Shown piece by piece: positions 23,805-35,931 of a DNA stretch of 64,000 bases (its first letter is position 1; each line of letters starts with the position of its first letter). Source of the stretch: Cyclina sinensis (Eukaryota; Mollusca; Bivalvia; Venerida; Veneridae); contig JAAONU010000001.1 of the NCBI GenBank assembly GCA_012932295.1, forward strand, positions 48,953,134-49,017,133. Direction: 5' to 3'. The notes beneath the pieces are model-generated. The model was not told where the DNA came from. It searched no databases and was given only the letters and a program-made list of their open reading frames with translations. Position numbers and translations under genes: made by a program.

Positions 23805-25868
23805 CATGTTCACTCCAAACTCAAAAAGTCAACCACTCCATCACCTGCCCTGTTAAATAAGTTTAAGAAGCTTAGAGGCCAAATCCAAAGAGTTATCACC
23901 TGCCAGTAATACCCGTGAGGGGAGTCTAGGCAGTATCGAAAGATAGATAGATTATTAGGAACTCATACTGGTTGTATTTAGACAAGGTCATATTCTCAAA
24001 TGACTCACAACCAGGGGCGAATAAGAAATTCTATTCTTTCGTCAAATCCAATAAGACTGAAAATTGTGGAGTAACCCCCCTCAAGAGTGATGGTCAAACA
24101 TTCATCGACGCCAAGACCAAGGCGGACATACTAAATAAACAGTTTGAGTCGGTATTCTCTCGTCCACAGCCACTAAGTCTTGCTCAGTCCTGTAAACAAA
24201 TACTCGCTCCACAAAATCCTCCAAGAATGCCCAATGTCACTATCACCGAGGATGGAGTACGGAAACTCCTTAAAGGTCTAAACCCCAGTAAAGCCTCGGG
24301 ACCCGACCAGCTATCCCCAAGGTTACTAAAGAAACTTCATAATGAAGTAGCCCCAGTCCTTACTTACATCTTTCAAATCTCCCTGAAATCAGGTATTGTC
24401 CCCAATGACTGGAAGCATGCCGTCATTGCTCCCATTTATTAAAAGGGCCCAAAATGTAAACCCAGTAATTATAGACCTATCTTCTTAACCTGTATTGCCT
24501 CTAAGCTCATGGAGCACATACTTGTCTCCAATATCATGTCTTTTTATGACAAACATGATAACATCAAGTCCACATCAACACGGCTTCAGGTCAAAAAACA
24601 GCTGTGAAACCCAGCTCATAAGTTTTTCCCAGGAAGTCCATGACAACTTAGAACAAGGCCAGCAAACCGATATTATAGTCATGGACTTCAGCAAAGCATT
24701 TGACAAAGTCGATCATCATAAACTTCTTCTCAAACTTAAGAGATTAGGTATTAATTCCGAGAGTGTTTCTTGGATCAGGTCATTTCTTTATGGTCGCACC
24801 CAGCAGGTTGCGGTAGAAGGTCAAAACTCTGAAAGCCTACCAGTCCTATCAGGTGTCCCCCAAGGCTCGGTCCTTGGGCCTTGCCTATTCCTCTCATACA
24901 TTAACGACCTACCCGACAGTGTAAAGGGCAAAGTTAGACTATTCGCAGATGATACAATAGTATATCTAACCATCAAATCCACCCGAGATGCCGAAACCCT
25001 TTAAAATACCTTCATAGTCTTGAAAACTGGGAATCTGATTGGTCCATGGAATTCAACCCAGATAAATGTGAAATCCTTAGAATCAGCCGAAAAAATAATC
25101 CTATCATATTCCCTTACAAACTTCATGGTATTGAACTGAAAACCACAGAGGCTGCTAAATATTTAGGCGTAACAATAAGTAATGACCTTTCTGGACCAAT
25201 CACATCAACAACATAACATCTAAAGCCAAAAATTCACTCAGGTTCATTAAAAGAAATGTTAAAACTTCAAATAAAAAGGTCAAAGAAACTGCCTACAAAA
25301 CTTATGTAAGTCCCCAGTTAGAATACTGTTCTACGGTTTGGCATCCTTGGCAAAAATATTTAATCTATAAATTAGAATAAGTTCAAAGATCTGCCGCCAG
25401 ATATGTAACTAATGATTCTAATTACACCAGTAGTGTGACCCAAATGTTGTTGGATCTAAAATGGCAAACCTTAGAACAAAGACGTAACATCAGCTCTGTC
25501 ACTTTTTTGTATAAGATCCAACACAATCTTGTTAGGGTTGACCATCACCACCTGACACCCACAAGAAACCTGAACTATCTTATACCACATTCAAGGACAC
25601 AATATCATTCCCACTCATTCTTCCCAAGAAGTATTCGTCCGTGGAATGGTCTACCTGTGGCCTTGCAAGCTAGTCCCAGTATAGACACCTTTACTGGGCA
25701 GCTGCTTCCTTTTCACCAGTTCTAAATCTATACACTGTTTTTACCTTTTTAACTTTAGTTCTGTAGTTCTTTTATCTTGAAATTCTAGTAACTTTGCACT
25801 TAACATAATTATCTTAACAGCTATTCCCAGACAATTGTTGATTGTGAAGCAGTACAATGTAGATGTAG
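23805..25868 (+). mobile_element. 5'-truncated, degenerate LINE (CR1/Jockey-type RT)
   Basis: A 2.06-kb non-LTR retrotransposon copy flanked by ATGTTACACT on both sides. Pieces of the reverse transcriptase follow in order: the LNPSKASGPDQLSP segment (24270-24320), KPSNYRPI (24460), VMDFSKAFDKVDHHKLL (24680-24730), the SGVPQGSVLGP block (24850-24880), the catalytic FADDT box (24940-24955) and the C-terminal HSFFPRSIRPWNGLP tail ending at 25725. The frame is broken by a stop at 24440, a frameshift near 24575 and stops after 25002. The tail ends in TGTAGATGTAG, a short tandem 3' end common in such LINEs. The 5' half (endonuclease) is missing. Confidence 0.85.
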
Positions 25869-26450
25869 ATGTTACACTATTGGGATATGAAGACAAGGAT
25901 CTAAAACACGCTTTATCAACGATTTCATGACTTTTCACCTTCTACTTGTGAATACCACACTCCTAAAATTCACTGAAGATAATGTGTGGGAACTGGTTAA
26001 AAGAATATTTACAAGAGTGAAAGATTTAAAACTTTGTACTGAATATGATCAATGGATTTAATTATTGACATTGACACCAGAGAACCTGGAACGAGCTTAC
26101 CATATCATAAGCGTACCTGTGTACCATTTTGAGAATAAGTATACCACATATGAAATATATAATAAACCTATACAGGTAAGAAAAGATATTGGTCAAGATA
26201 ATAGACCATGGTTAGATAATTGTAATGTTTGCAAACAGTTAATTCGGTGGTCTTATTTGTGGACAACTGGTTATTCACACCTTTTATGAGTCGCCTAGCG
26301 AAGCTAACATTAGAATTTGTAAAGTTTACCACACAATGTGCATAATGCACAAAATAAGAAAAATACATTAAAATGTTAAGATATACTACATTCATAATGG
26401 ATAAATGGCATGATCAGACTTCCACATAATATATCGGAAGGTGCATTTTT

Positions 26451-28402
26451 AGCTCACCTGAGCACAGAGTGCTCAAGGTAAGCTTTTGTGATCGCCTGAT
26501 GTCCGTCGTCCGTCCGTGCGTGCGACGTCAACTTTTTCTTCAAACAACTTCTTCTCCTGAACTGCTGGGCCAATCTTCCTGAAACTTGGCAGGAATGTTA
26601 CTTGCATGAAGCTTTACCAAAATTGTTCAAATGGTTCAGGTCCATTGCAATTCTAGGCCACAGGAGCTAAAAATAGATTTTCAAAGTTGGAACTTTAAAA
26701 ATCTTCCTTTCCAGAACTACAAAGCCTGGAGCTTAGATATTTGGTATGAAGCATCATCAGGTGGACCTTTACCAAGTTTGTTCAAATCATGACCCCTGGG
26801 TCAAAAATGGCCCTGCCCCAGGGGTCACTAGTTTTACTTTATATAGGAAAAACTTTAAAAATCTTCTTGTCTGAAACCACAAGGCCTAGAGTTTAGATAT
26901 TTGGTGTGCAGCATTGTCCAGTGGACCACTACCAAGTTTGTTCAAATCATGGCTCCTGGGTAAAAAATGGCCCAGCCCCGGGGGTCACATGTTTTACATA
27001 GAGTTATATAGGAAAAACTTTAAAAAATCTTCTTGTCAGAAACAGCAAGGCCTAGAGTTTAGATATTTGGTGTGCAGCATTGTCCAGTGGACCTCTACTA
27101 AGTTTCTTCAAATTAAAGCCACTGGGTCAAAATAGGCCCCACCCTGGGGGTCAATTGATTTTACATAGGCTTATAAAGGAAATCTTCTTCTCAGAAACCA
27201 CAATGCCTACAGCTTAGATATTTGGTATGTAGCATTGTCTAGTAGACCTCTATCAAGTTTGTTCAAATTATGTCCCCTGGGTCAAATTGGCCACGCCCCA
27301 GGGTTCTCTTGATTTACATATAGTTATATAGGAAAAACATGAAAAATTATTTTTCTCCGAAACTAATAGGACTAGACCTTAGATATTTGGTGTGGAGTAT
27401 TGTGTTGAGAAACTTTACCAGTATTGTTTATATGTTGGCCCTGGGGTCAAAATTGGCCCCACCCCGGGGGCCCTTAATATGTAAAAAAGGCAATATTTAA
27501 AAATCTTCTTACTGGAAACCTCAATGCTTACAGCTTAGATATTTGGTATGCAGCATTGTCTAGTGGATGTCTACCAAGTTTGTTCAAATTATGTCCCCAG
27601 GGTCAAAATTAGCCACGCCCCAGGGTTCTCTTGGTTTAGCTATAGTTTTATAGGAAAAACATGAAAAATCTTTTTTCTTCCAAACTAATAGGACTAGACC
27701 TTAGATATTTAGTCTGGAGTATTGTGTTGAGAACCTTTACCAGTATTGTTTATATGTTGGCCCCGGGGTCAAAATTGGCCCTGCCCCAGGAGCCCTTAAT
27801 ATGTAAAAAAGGCAATCTTTAAAAATCTTCTTACTGGAAACCTCAATGCCTACAGCTTAGATATTTGGTATGCAGCATTGTCTAGTGAACCTCTACCTAG
27901 TTTGTTTGAAAAATGTCCCCGGGGTCACTATTGGCCCTGCCCGAGGGGTCACAAGTTTTAAATAGCAGTATAGAAGAAAATCTTTAAAAATCTTCTTGTT
28001 TAAAACCACAAGGCCTAGAATTTTATAATTTGGCATGAAGCAAGCTTTATCAAGCTTTTTGAAATTATTAGGTTAGGTTAAAGGTCACGGAGGCTAAAAA
28101 TAGATTTATCTACTGTACCTCATAGAGCCTTCATTTATAGACCAATATCTTTGATATTAAGTATATAGGTTCCTTGCATGGACGTCTACCTATGGGTAGG
28201 GTTTGAGGTCACTGGGTCAAGGTCACCATAGCTTATGATAGATATTTCTACTTTCTGTCATAGAGCCTTTATTTATTGACTGATATTTTACATATTTGGT
28301 TTGTAGGCACTTACATATTTTCAATTAAAAAATGAAATACTGCTTAACAGCAAACCTACAGCCAAAGTACTCAGATGAGCGATCCAGGGCCATCATGGCC
28401 CT
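26451..28402 (+). mobile_element. Hairpin-capped tandem-array element, family A, copy 2
   Basis: Head hairpin AGCTCACCTGAGCAC ... GTGCTCAAGGTAAGCT (26451-26484), then GTCCGTCGTCCGTCCGTGCG, then about nine tandem units of 160-166 bp (phase marks at 26762, 26922, 27088), the GGTTAAAGGTCACGGAGGC segment, and the 3' hairpin AGGGCCATCATGGCCCT (28386-28402) followed by CTTGTT. The 3' third is nearly identical to copy 1. Some units are of a second subtype (GGCCCTTAATATGTAAAAAAG) that alternates with the standard unit, hinting at a higher-order array. Confidence 0.7.
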
Positions 28403-28460
28403 CTTGTTATTTTAATAACAGAAACTTGCTTCATTTTTTTACCATTTAAACTGTTCCTTA

Positions 28461-28752
28461 TTTTGTACTTGCTATTTTATATGTGGTATGCTTATTCCTA
28501 AGAAGTGGTACACTTATTCCATGAATCGACACCAGTAGAGGCTCATTGACAATTGATTTGAATGCTTCTACTGTGTCTGCTGTATGTGCATTAGGTGGTG
28601 ATATGTTCCATTTGCTGATTGTTCTAGGGTAAAATGAACATTTATGTGAATCTTTACATGTGGCAGTTTGTTTGTAGCTATGCGGGCAACTTTGTTTTGT
28701 TCTGTTATCAAATGGTATTAGTAAATTTTCTGGATAAGTAGCAACATTGTGG
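28461..28752 (-). pseudogene. LINE reverse transcriptase C-terminal fragment
   Basis: On the minus strand a frame of about 95 codons reads ATYPENLLIPFDNRT, then SHKCSFYPRTISKWN and TVEAFKSIVNE before a stop at about 28461. The block H-CSFYPRTI--WN is the typical end of CR1/Jockey/RTE-like polymerases (compare HSFFPRSIRPWNGLP at 25640). Only the 3' end of the element is present. Confidence 0.6.
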
Positions 28753-29429
28753 TAAATTATTTTCTAGAACATTACGGCTCTTGTTCTTTGATTTCCAAGG
28801 GATGCCGAATAAGGTTACTTATCATACTAAAGACAGAACTTGTGTTGTGAAATCGATAAGTGACCTCCTGGATGTTTCGGCCTCAAAACATTTGTCTTTT
28901 CTGCATTTTTTTCTAAATATGAAAGAAAATGTTATATCTAACTTGTTCTTGCAATACTTATTATACATTTATGACTACTATTAATATTTTTGTCATAATT
29001 GAATGTTTACATGTATATTATGGAATTTTCTAGTAAAAAAGAATGTGAACATAAAAAAAAAAAATATTCAAAGTTTACTATTGCAAAGTTTTCATATTTA
29101 AAAAATAAATAAATATCCTTCAAATGTCTAAAGTAAAATACTTTAAAAAAATGAACATTTTTGCAGTATTCAAGGCTTTCTTTCACTCTTTCCAGTTATC
29201 AGTTTTAATGTTATAATACTCACAAAGGGATTTAATTATGCAGGACTTTACACATGTTGTTGTTGCAGCTTGATTGCACACTGATTGAACACCTTTGAGA
29301 TATAGTTGAGATCATTCAAGATAATCCAATCAGTGACCAGTCAACCTATAACCACAACATCGGTCATATCATACAGATGGTTATCGCACAAGAACATGTT
29401 TTGTTATGTCACATTTTTTTCTCTTTCAG

Positions 29430-29498
29430 CTGATATCCAAAGATCTTGTATGACATTTTCTTGCCTTCAATGAAGCTAATGCTCATCAACTCATTAAG
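29430..29498 (+). other. Candidate 5' UTR exon
   Basis: A 69-nt block between a strong acceptor (TTTTTTCTCTTTCAG) and a strong donor (AAG|GTAAGC) on the same strand as, and upstream of, TNRC6. All frames carry stops or short ORFs, so it would be untranslated. Confidence 0.3.
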
Positions 29499-29534
29499 GT
29501 AAGCTTGAAGTTAAGACCTTTAGTTGGTAAGAAG

Positions 29535-31250
29535 AGTTATGTTTTTGAACTGTCAGTCTGTCGGAAAACTTTAACATTGGCAATAACTTTATTAGTTGGT
29601 GGATTTACTTCATACTTGGACAAGACCTTCCCACTGACCTATATTTTTTTGACCTTGACCCCTTTAATGACCTTCACCTTGAAGATCAGATTGTCCAAAA
29701 ACCTTAACATTGACCATATCTTCTTTATTAGTAATCAGATTTACTTCTTACTTGGACACAACATCCCTTTAAACAAGACCTTCCCACTGACCCATATTTA
29801 TTTGACATTGACCCCTGGTTGACTTTCACCTAGAAGATCCAATTGTCCAATAACTTTAACATTGACCTTAACTTCATTATTATGTCTTCTCCCTCTGGGG
29901 GAGACATTGTTTTTGCCTTGTTCATCAATCCTTCTGTCCGTCTGTCACACTTCGTTTCTGATTGATAACTAGATTCTGTTTGACCCAGAACCTTCAAACT
30001 TCATAGGGTGATTGCCCTTATTGAGAAAAGAACCCTATTGATTTTGGGGTCAGTAGGTAAAAGGTCAAGGTAACAGGGGCCCCGAGGAGTGTAAACCGTT
30101 TCCGCTATATAACTGGAGTTCTAATTCACTAAGAGCCTTCAAACTTAGGATGATTGCCCTTTTTGAGTAGAAGAACCCTATTGATTTTGGGGTCAGTAGG
30201 TCAAGGTCACAGAAGAGTGTAAACCGTTTCCGCTCAATAACTGGAGTTGTATTTCACCATGAGCCTTCAAACTTTATAGGATGATTGCCCTTATTGAGTA
30301 GAAGAACCCTATTGATTTTTGGGTCAGTAGGTCAAAGGTCAAGGTTACAGGGGCCCCGAGGAGTGTAAATCGTTTCTGCTAAATAACTGGAGTTCTATTG
30401 CACCCAGAGCCTTCAAATTTTATAGGATTAATGCCCTTATAGAGTAGAAGAACCCAATTGATTTTGGGGTCAGTAGGTCAAAGGGCAAGGTCACAGGGGC
30501 CTGAAGAGTGAAAACCGTTTCTGCGCCATAACTCGAGTTCTATTCCACTCAGTGTCTTCAAATTCATAAAATGGTTGCCCTTATTGAGTAGAAGAATCCT
30601 ATTGATTTTGGGGTCAGTAGGTCAAGGTCACAGGGGCCCGAAGAGTGTAAACCGTTTCCGCTCAATAACTGGAGTTCTATTTTACCCAGAGCCTTCAGAT
30701 TTTATAGGATGGTTGCCCTTATTGAGTGAAGGAACCCTATTAATTTTGGGATCAGTACATCAAAGGTCAAGGTCACAGGTGCCTGAAGAGTGAAAACCAT
30801 TTCCGCTCAATTACTGGAGTTCTATTGCACCCAGAGCCTTCAAACTTCATAGGATGATTGCCCTTACTGAGTACAAGAACCCTTTTTGATTTTAGGGTCA
30901 TTAAGTCAAAGGTCAAGGTCACAGAGGCCCGAAGAATGTAATTTCCGCTCAATAACTGGAGTTCTATTTCACCCAGAGCCTTTAAACTTCATAGTATATA
31001 TATAATGATATAATGATATGTGTATATATATAATGTTCTTATACCATAATAAATGACAGAGGCATCTGTTTCAGAAAGGTAATATTTTTTCCTTGGCCTT
31101 CCTTCAATCGGGTGCAGGGGGAGACTTGCGTTTCACAAAAAAACATCGAGTAAGTAAGTGGATTTACTTCATACTTGGACAAGACTTTCCCACTGACCCA
31201 TATTTATTTAACCTTGACCCTTGATTGGCCTTGAATGACTGGTCCACAAC
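29535..31250 (+). repeat. Family F repeat interrupted by a family D array
   Basis: Family F shows ACTTTAACATTGRCC, GGATTTACTTCATACTTGGA and CTTGACC-type blocks (29565-29880). It breaks off after TTAACTTCATTAT and resumes near 31150 with AAGTGGATTTACTTCATACT. Related F sequence is at about 31660-31990 and 43445-43935. Confidence 0.6.
29882..31149 (+). mobile_element. Hairpin-capped tandem-array element, family D
   Basis: The head is a hairpin GTCTTCTCCCTC-TGGGGGAGAC (29884-29905) followed by TTCTGTCCGTCTGTC. Seven units of about 131-146 bp follow, marked by CTATTGATTTTGGGGTCAG (30037, 30180, 30311, 30457, 30601, 30739) and CAAAGGTCAAGGTCACAGG. A (TA)-rich tract at about 30990-31035 precedes an end segment with GCAGGGGGAGACTTGCG. 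It is inserted in a family F repeat. Non-coding. Confidence 0.65.
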
Positions 31251-31523
31251 CCAAAGTCAAAACACAACTCTGGGGATATTGTCATCTTACAGTGACAGTT
31301 CTTGTAAAAATAGAAAGAATTTGTAAATCAATCATTTTCATGCATTTCGAAGAACAGAGTTGTGTCATTTCACATACAGTCTCAGATTTGTACTATAGTA
31401 AAGCGATTTACTCTACTCAGATATCAGATTTGACTTAAAAATATGTGAAATTTACCTGACACAGAGAAAATTTAAAGCTATTACTAAGTGCATTGTAGTA
31501 ACTTAAAATATGTTTATTTTCAG

Positions 31524-31570
31524 TATCAATCCATGAACATCACTGCCTTTCATGTGAGCGCAATCTCCTT
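31524..31570 (+). other. Candidate 5' UTR exon
   Basis: A 47-nt block bounded by TTTATTTTCAG and CTT|GTAAGTTTTC. Same reasoning as for 29430-29498; weak by itself. Confidence 0.25.
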
Positions 31571-31659
31571 GTAAGTTTTCTTTCTGGAGTATAAAATTGA
31601 TTTTATCAATTTTGATCATTTTTAGCATGACTTACACAGAAAATAAATCAAGCTGTTGC

Positions 31660-31995
31660 TACAAGTCACAGTCAATGTCTTTGCTGCCTGAAAACTTTAA
31701 CATTGATCATAATATTTTGATTTCTTAATGGATTTTCTCCACACTTGAAAGCAACAACCCTTTGGTTCAAGTAAACCAGACTGAACTTGACTTTGACTCA
31801 TGAATGACCTTCACCTTCAAGGTCAAATTACTGAATTTTGCTGAAATTAGGCATAACTTTGTTATTTATGGTTGGATTTGATTCATACTTGGACAAAACA
31901 ACACTTATGACAAAACTTACATGTTGAATAATTCAAGAATGGCTTTCACCTTAAACAGACCACAAGTGACCGTCAAGGTGACATTAATGAATTCT
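31660..31995 (+). repeat. Family F repeat copy
   Basis: Shares GAAAACTTTAACATTGATCA, TTTCTTAATGGATT, CATACTTGGACAAAACAACA and CTTCACCTTCAAGGTCAA blocks with 43445-43935. Confidence 0.6.
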
Positions 31996-33217
31996 GCTTA
32001 AATTGCATGGGAGAAAGTTTTCCAGCATATGCTGGAAATGTCAAACATGTTTCAGTCTGAGAAAAAAAGCACAGAACACTGTACAAGAAGCCAAAAGGGT
32101 CACTATCTTAACAAACAACCTGTATTGCTGCATCATGTTAAGTTTATATCATGACATGTCAAAGGCACTTAGGAATCAAGGACTCCATTTAGGGCAAAGT
32201 CAGGCAATAAATTCACCTTAAATCTTTCACTTAGCCTTAATTGAACAAAAAAGCAAAGTTATAAATGCTGAGAATTTATATTTAAATAAACCGACACACA
32301 AAACCCTTCCCAATAAGATGTTGGGGGGTGGATTCAATTGTGTAAACTGGTCAGTGGATAGCAGGTCTTTAGTGACATTGCTAATTTTCACCAGGTAACA
32401 CATCTGAATAATAACACTGGAACACTGTTAACTGCATGTACAAAATGTGGGCACCAACACAACATGATGCAACCAATGGAAGAAAATCCTTTTATTGACT
32501 GATTTCATTTTCACTTTATTTTGTTTCTCCTATTGTTAAGTTTTTTACACTAATGTAAGGTCAAACAGTAAAAACATTGAAAAAATTTGGTGGAAAACTA
32601 AGTAGAAAAAGAAAAATAAGCTAAAATGAATGTTAACGATAAAAGAGAAGAATTGCTGAATTTTATCCAGTAATCTTAAGTCCAGTTAAACCCAAAATTC
32701 CACATTTCTGACATCTGGTCCAGTAATATATTTTTTAGTTTGGGGAAGACTGCATCATTAAATTTGATATATATGTGGTAAGATCTGGAATATCATAATG
32801 GTTTAAAAAAAATTGTAACAGGCCATGCCTCTGAAAACATTTGGATTTTTTACCTCTGGTCATAGAAATGTTAATAAATGTCAGAGTTAAGATGATAGAA
32901 TTATATTAAGGTGGCTGCTAGTATGAACAGATATGTTGATAAAACATGTTTACTTGTTAGATATTGTTCAGAAATAAAATTAAACTCCCTATAATTTAGC
33001 TAGATGAATGTGTTAATGCAGTATGCTGTGAAAAGTTAGCATCACTTCTCTAAATTTCAAAACTTCTCCCTATTTTCCCATGAGGGAGAGGTCATTTCCC
33101 CACATATTTTCAGTGTAAGGTAATCCTTGCAGAATCCACAGGTTCATAAATTGGTTTTCACAAATGTCTAACTACTTTCACTGAAATAATGAATTTATAC
33201 CAAAGTTCTGACTTTTT

Positions 33218-33955
33218 ATGTCCCCACAAAGTGGGGAGCATATAGGGTTGCACTTGTCCGTACGTCTGTCCGTATGTTCCGAAATCTTCTGAACGCAACT
33301 CCTCTTAAACCGGATGGCAGATTTTGCTTAAACTTCCAGGGATGAACAACCTTAATGTGTAGATGGTAGTAAAGGAAGGAATTTTCGCTGCGACCAAATT
33401 TAACAGAATTATGGCCCTTTGTTGATTTTTTCACTATATACTATGTAGAACGCAACTCCTCTTGGACCGGATGGCAGATTTTGCTCAAACTTCCAGGGAT
33501 GAACAACCTTAATGTGTAGATGGAAGTAAAGGAAGGAATTTTTGCTGCGACCAAATTTTACAGAATTATGGCCCTTTGTTGATTTTTTCACTATATACCA
33601 TATAGAAATTTTGTGAACGCAACTCCTCTTAAACCTGATGGCAGATTTTGCTTAAACTTCCAGGGATGAACAACCTTAATGTGTAGATGGAAGTAAAGGA
33701 GACCATACATGTGTTTCAAAATTCAGTTTTATTCAGACACTAATATTGTATTCCATCTGTAAAGAGACCAAATATGATGCTTCAAGTGTTAGGTGACTTT
33801 TTTATCATTTATACATGAATTGAGGATATATCAACTGAAATGCTATGATAAGAACAGAATTTTGTAGACATTAAATGAAGCTGCTCTTGTTTATGAGCAC
33901 ATCTGCACAGTGGGGGCATCCCTGTCCTTTGGACACAGTTCTAGTTATAAGTATG
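33218..33955 (+). mobile_element. Hairpin-capped tandem-array element, family C
   Basis: Head hairpin ATGTCCCCAC-GTGGGGAGCAT (33218-33241) is followed by GTCCGTACGTCTGTCCG. Three units of 157-167 bp (GAACGCAACTCCTCTT at 33291, 33448, 33615) follow. The 3' end has a GGGGGCATC block and a hairpin TGTCCTTTGGACA (33928-33940), then TTCTAGTT. The two similar minus-strand frames at 33216-33591 are array by-products. Confidence 0.65.
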
Positions 33956-34152
33956 AACAAACATGTTACAAGGTCAGGGTAACAGATAAAGATCTAAAAC
34001 ACATTCAAAGTAGTATAAAAAAATAATATTCACTTTATTGAAAAAGCACATTCTGAGACTTTGAGTGCTTAGAAATGTTTTCTTGTTTAAAAGTCTCATT
34101 TTAGTTTTATGTATGTATCATATTTCTCACTGTTATTTCCATTTTCTTTCAG

Positions 34153-34231
34153 ATCTCACTATTTATGATCTACATACCAGTATAACCTTACAAGCTGACA
34201 AGATCTCATACCATTCATTGTTGTCTGAAAT
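34153..34231 (+). other. Candidate 5' UTR exon
   Basis: Block between TTTTCTTTCAG and AAAT|GTAAGTATT, 1.8 kb upstream of the TNRC6 start codon. No sustained reading frame. Confidence 0.3.
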
Positions 34232-34940
34232 GTAAGTATTTACAAATTATCTAGTGTGGAAATTAAAAACATTTGCTCTTTCTGCATTTGTTAAGTTTCT
34301 GACAAGTGATTACGCGTTATAATCAATTTTGATACCTTTAAATGCAAAGTATGTATTGAAACATGAATGTTTATTTGAATTCCTTCTTTTGCCCTTTGCT
34401 ATTTGGTTGTATATTATTTTGAAACTGAAAATGTTTTTGTCAGGTGGTAAGGTTTTTTGTGTTTTTGCAGGTACTCAACCATTTGTTATCTTCAAATTTT
34501 GTGTGCCACTTAGTCACTTTGATGCCAGTTATTATAAATGTGCTATCATTGTTAAAGGTATGTAGACAAGTGCATCTGTGTCAGTTACAGTTTTGTAGAA
34601 ACTAGTTTTCATAGGATGCATGAAGTTGTCTTCAGCCATAATTTTAAAAGCACCTTTTGAAGAGAAAAGTCTTTGTGCGTTACTGTTGTATCATAAAGTT
34701 TCTTTGAATAAAAAAGCTTAACTCTGGCTGCAATCCATTAGAAAATGCCAAAAAAGTATTGAAGAAAATCACCTTGATCTGTTGCTGAATAGTAAAGATA
34801 AACAGGTAAGTTGTGTCTGTCTGGATACAACTTATTAAGAGGTCTCTGAGTTTTCAACCTCAGATTTTTTCCTAAATCACTACATATATTATGCATTATA
34901 AATTAAGTTAATCATCAATTCTTGCTTTTTTCCCCCTCAG

Positions 34941-35026
34941 GTTGTTTCCTGTAAAGCCAATGAGAACAATATCAAACCCAAAGCCAAATCAAACAGAACA
35001 AGAAACAACAATTCGTCAGAAACTCG
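34941..35026 (+). other. Candidate 5' UTR or alternative coding exon
   Basis: Acceptor TTTTCCCCCTCAG, weak donor CTCG|GTAACC. One frame is open and basic (KPKAKSNRTRNNNSSET), so it could also be an alternative N-terminal coding exon, but the next exon (from 35711) has an in-frame stop before the TNRC6 ATG. Confidence 0.3.
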
Positions 35027-35710
35027 GTAACCACCGTAGCTACTGCCTCCTGTGGTTAGTTCTTCCTCTTTTTGGTTGAATTAACATGATGTGTGTTTTA
35101 GGAATAACACTGAAAGCTCAATGCAATTTTGTCCGATTTATGTGTACTTTCCTATGTAAACATTTAATTGCAAGTCAGAGGGAGTCAGATCATATGCATA
35201 TGCATCATCAGTTCACTCGATTTACGTCTGTTTAAAACAGTATACTGATGAAAATCGTTATTTTGACATTTCTTTAATATGTCCTGTTTTACAAGATAAT
35301 GAGTGACTTATCTGTAATTATCCACCTTATATTTCAGTCAAAGCCAAAGTTCAAATTATCCAAAATAAGGTGAGAAACTTTTGCAGACTAGTAAAAAGCA
35401 GTTGTTGGGTTCTAAATTGGAATGAAAATACTTAAAAGGCATTTTAGGTAACATGTTCATGCCATTGTTAAGATAATGAGGAACAACTGGGAAAAATGCC
35501 ATAAGCATTGTTATTTAATGAACTGTGTTTTTCATGTAGCTTTCTTAAATCATATTCTGTTTTAAAAGTTAAGACTTTGTTTAATATGAATTTTCATGAT
35601 AATATTTTCCATAATGAAAAAACTCATTAAGGTATAACTGGGATTTGAAGACAAAATGCAAAAATTAATTGTGTTGCTTTATTGTTAAGAATTTTCTCTT
35701 TCACCAACAG

Positions 35711-35931
35711 GGAATGTCAAAAGCTGGAGCCAGTGCTAGTCTCAGTTCAGGAATGTAGACGAGGAAACCAAGGGTTGTGATTTAAACGTTCCAAAGTTCT
35801 TATAACCACTCAGTGTTCATAAGTTTGTGTTTGTATGCTCTTCACCAGGGAATGACAGTGACATTCTAGTGTGGAACCTAAGTCTGTGATATTTCTTGAC
35901 GCTCAAACTTGAGTCCAACAAAGCAAGTGCC
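35711..35931 (+). other. TNRC6: 5' UTR part of the first TNRC6 coding exon
   Basis: Acceptor TTTCACCAACAG (ends 35710) starts an exon that includes an in-frame TGA at 35887, then the first in-frame ATG at 35932. The stop makes initiation upstream of 35887 in this frame unlikely. Confidence 0.5.

Larger units (their letters stand above)
23481..26289 (+). pseudogene. Damaged unknown coding region split by a LINE
   Basis: An ATG in the context CAAAATGGCGGAG (23481) opens an 87-codon frame ending at 23744. A +1 shift gives about 53 open codons that run through the LINE insertion point: the pieces before 23805 and after 25878 read through in frame (NHVTLLGYEDKDLKHALS). A further shift at about 25930 and a stop near 26060 separate two more coding-like segments with text such as TEDNVWELVKRIF and LTPENLERAYHII, ending at 26289. 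Amino-acid composition looks coding, but I recognise no domain. It is probably a dead gene or retrocopy; an exon set of an active gene is less likely because of the shifts and the LINE. Confidence 0.4.

Noticed and set aside
27001..27180. Nuclear-receptor half sites (AGGTCA) in arrays A, D and F
   Set aside because: GGTCAAGGTCA words are frequent but follow the repeat unit and are not near a promoter; they are more likely repeat sequence than regulatory sites.
33216..33591. Two similar minus-strand open frames
   Set aside because: They coincide with family C tandem units.
35896..35931. Upstream extension of the TNRC6 frame by 12 codons
   Set aside because: It begins at TTG, not ATG, and a TGA lies at 35887 in frame; the ATG at 35932 is preferred.
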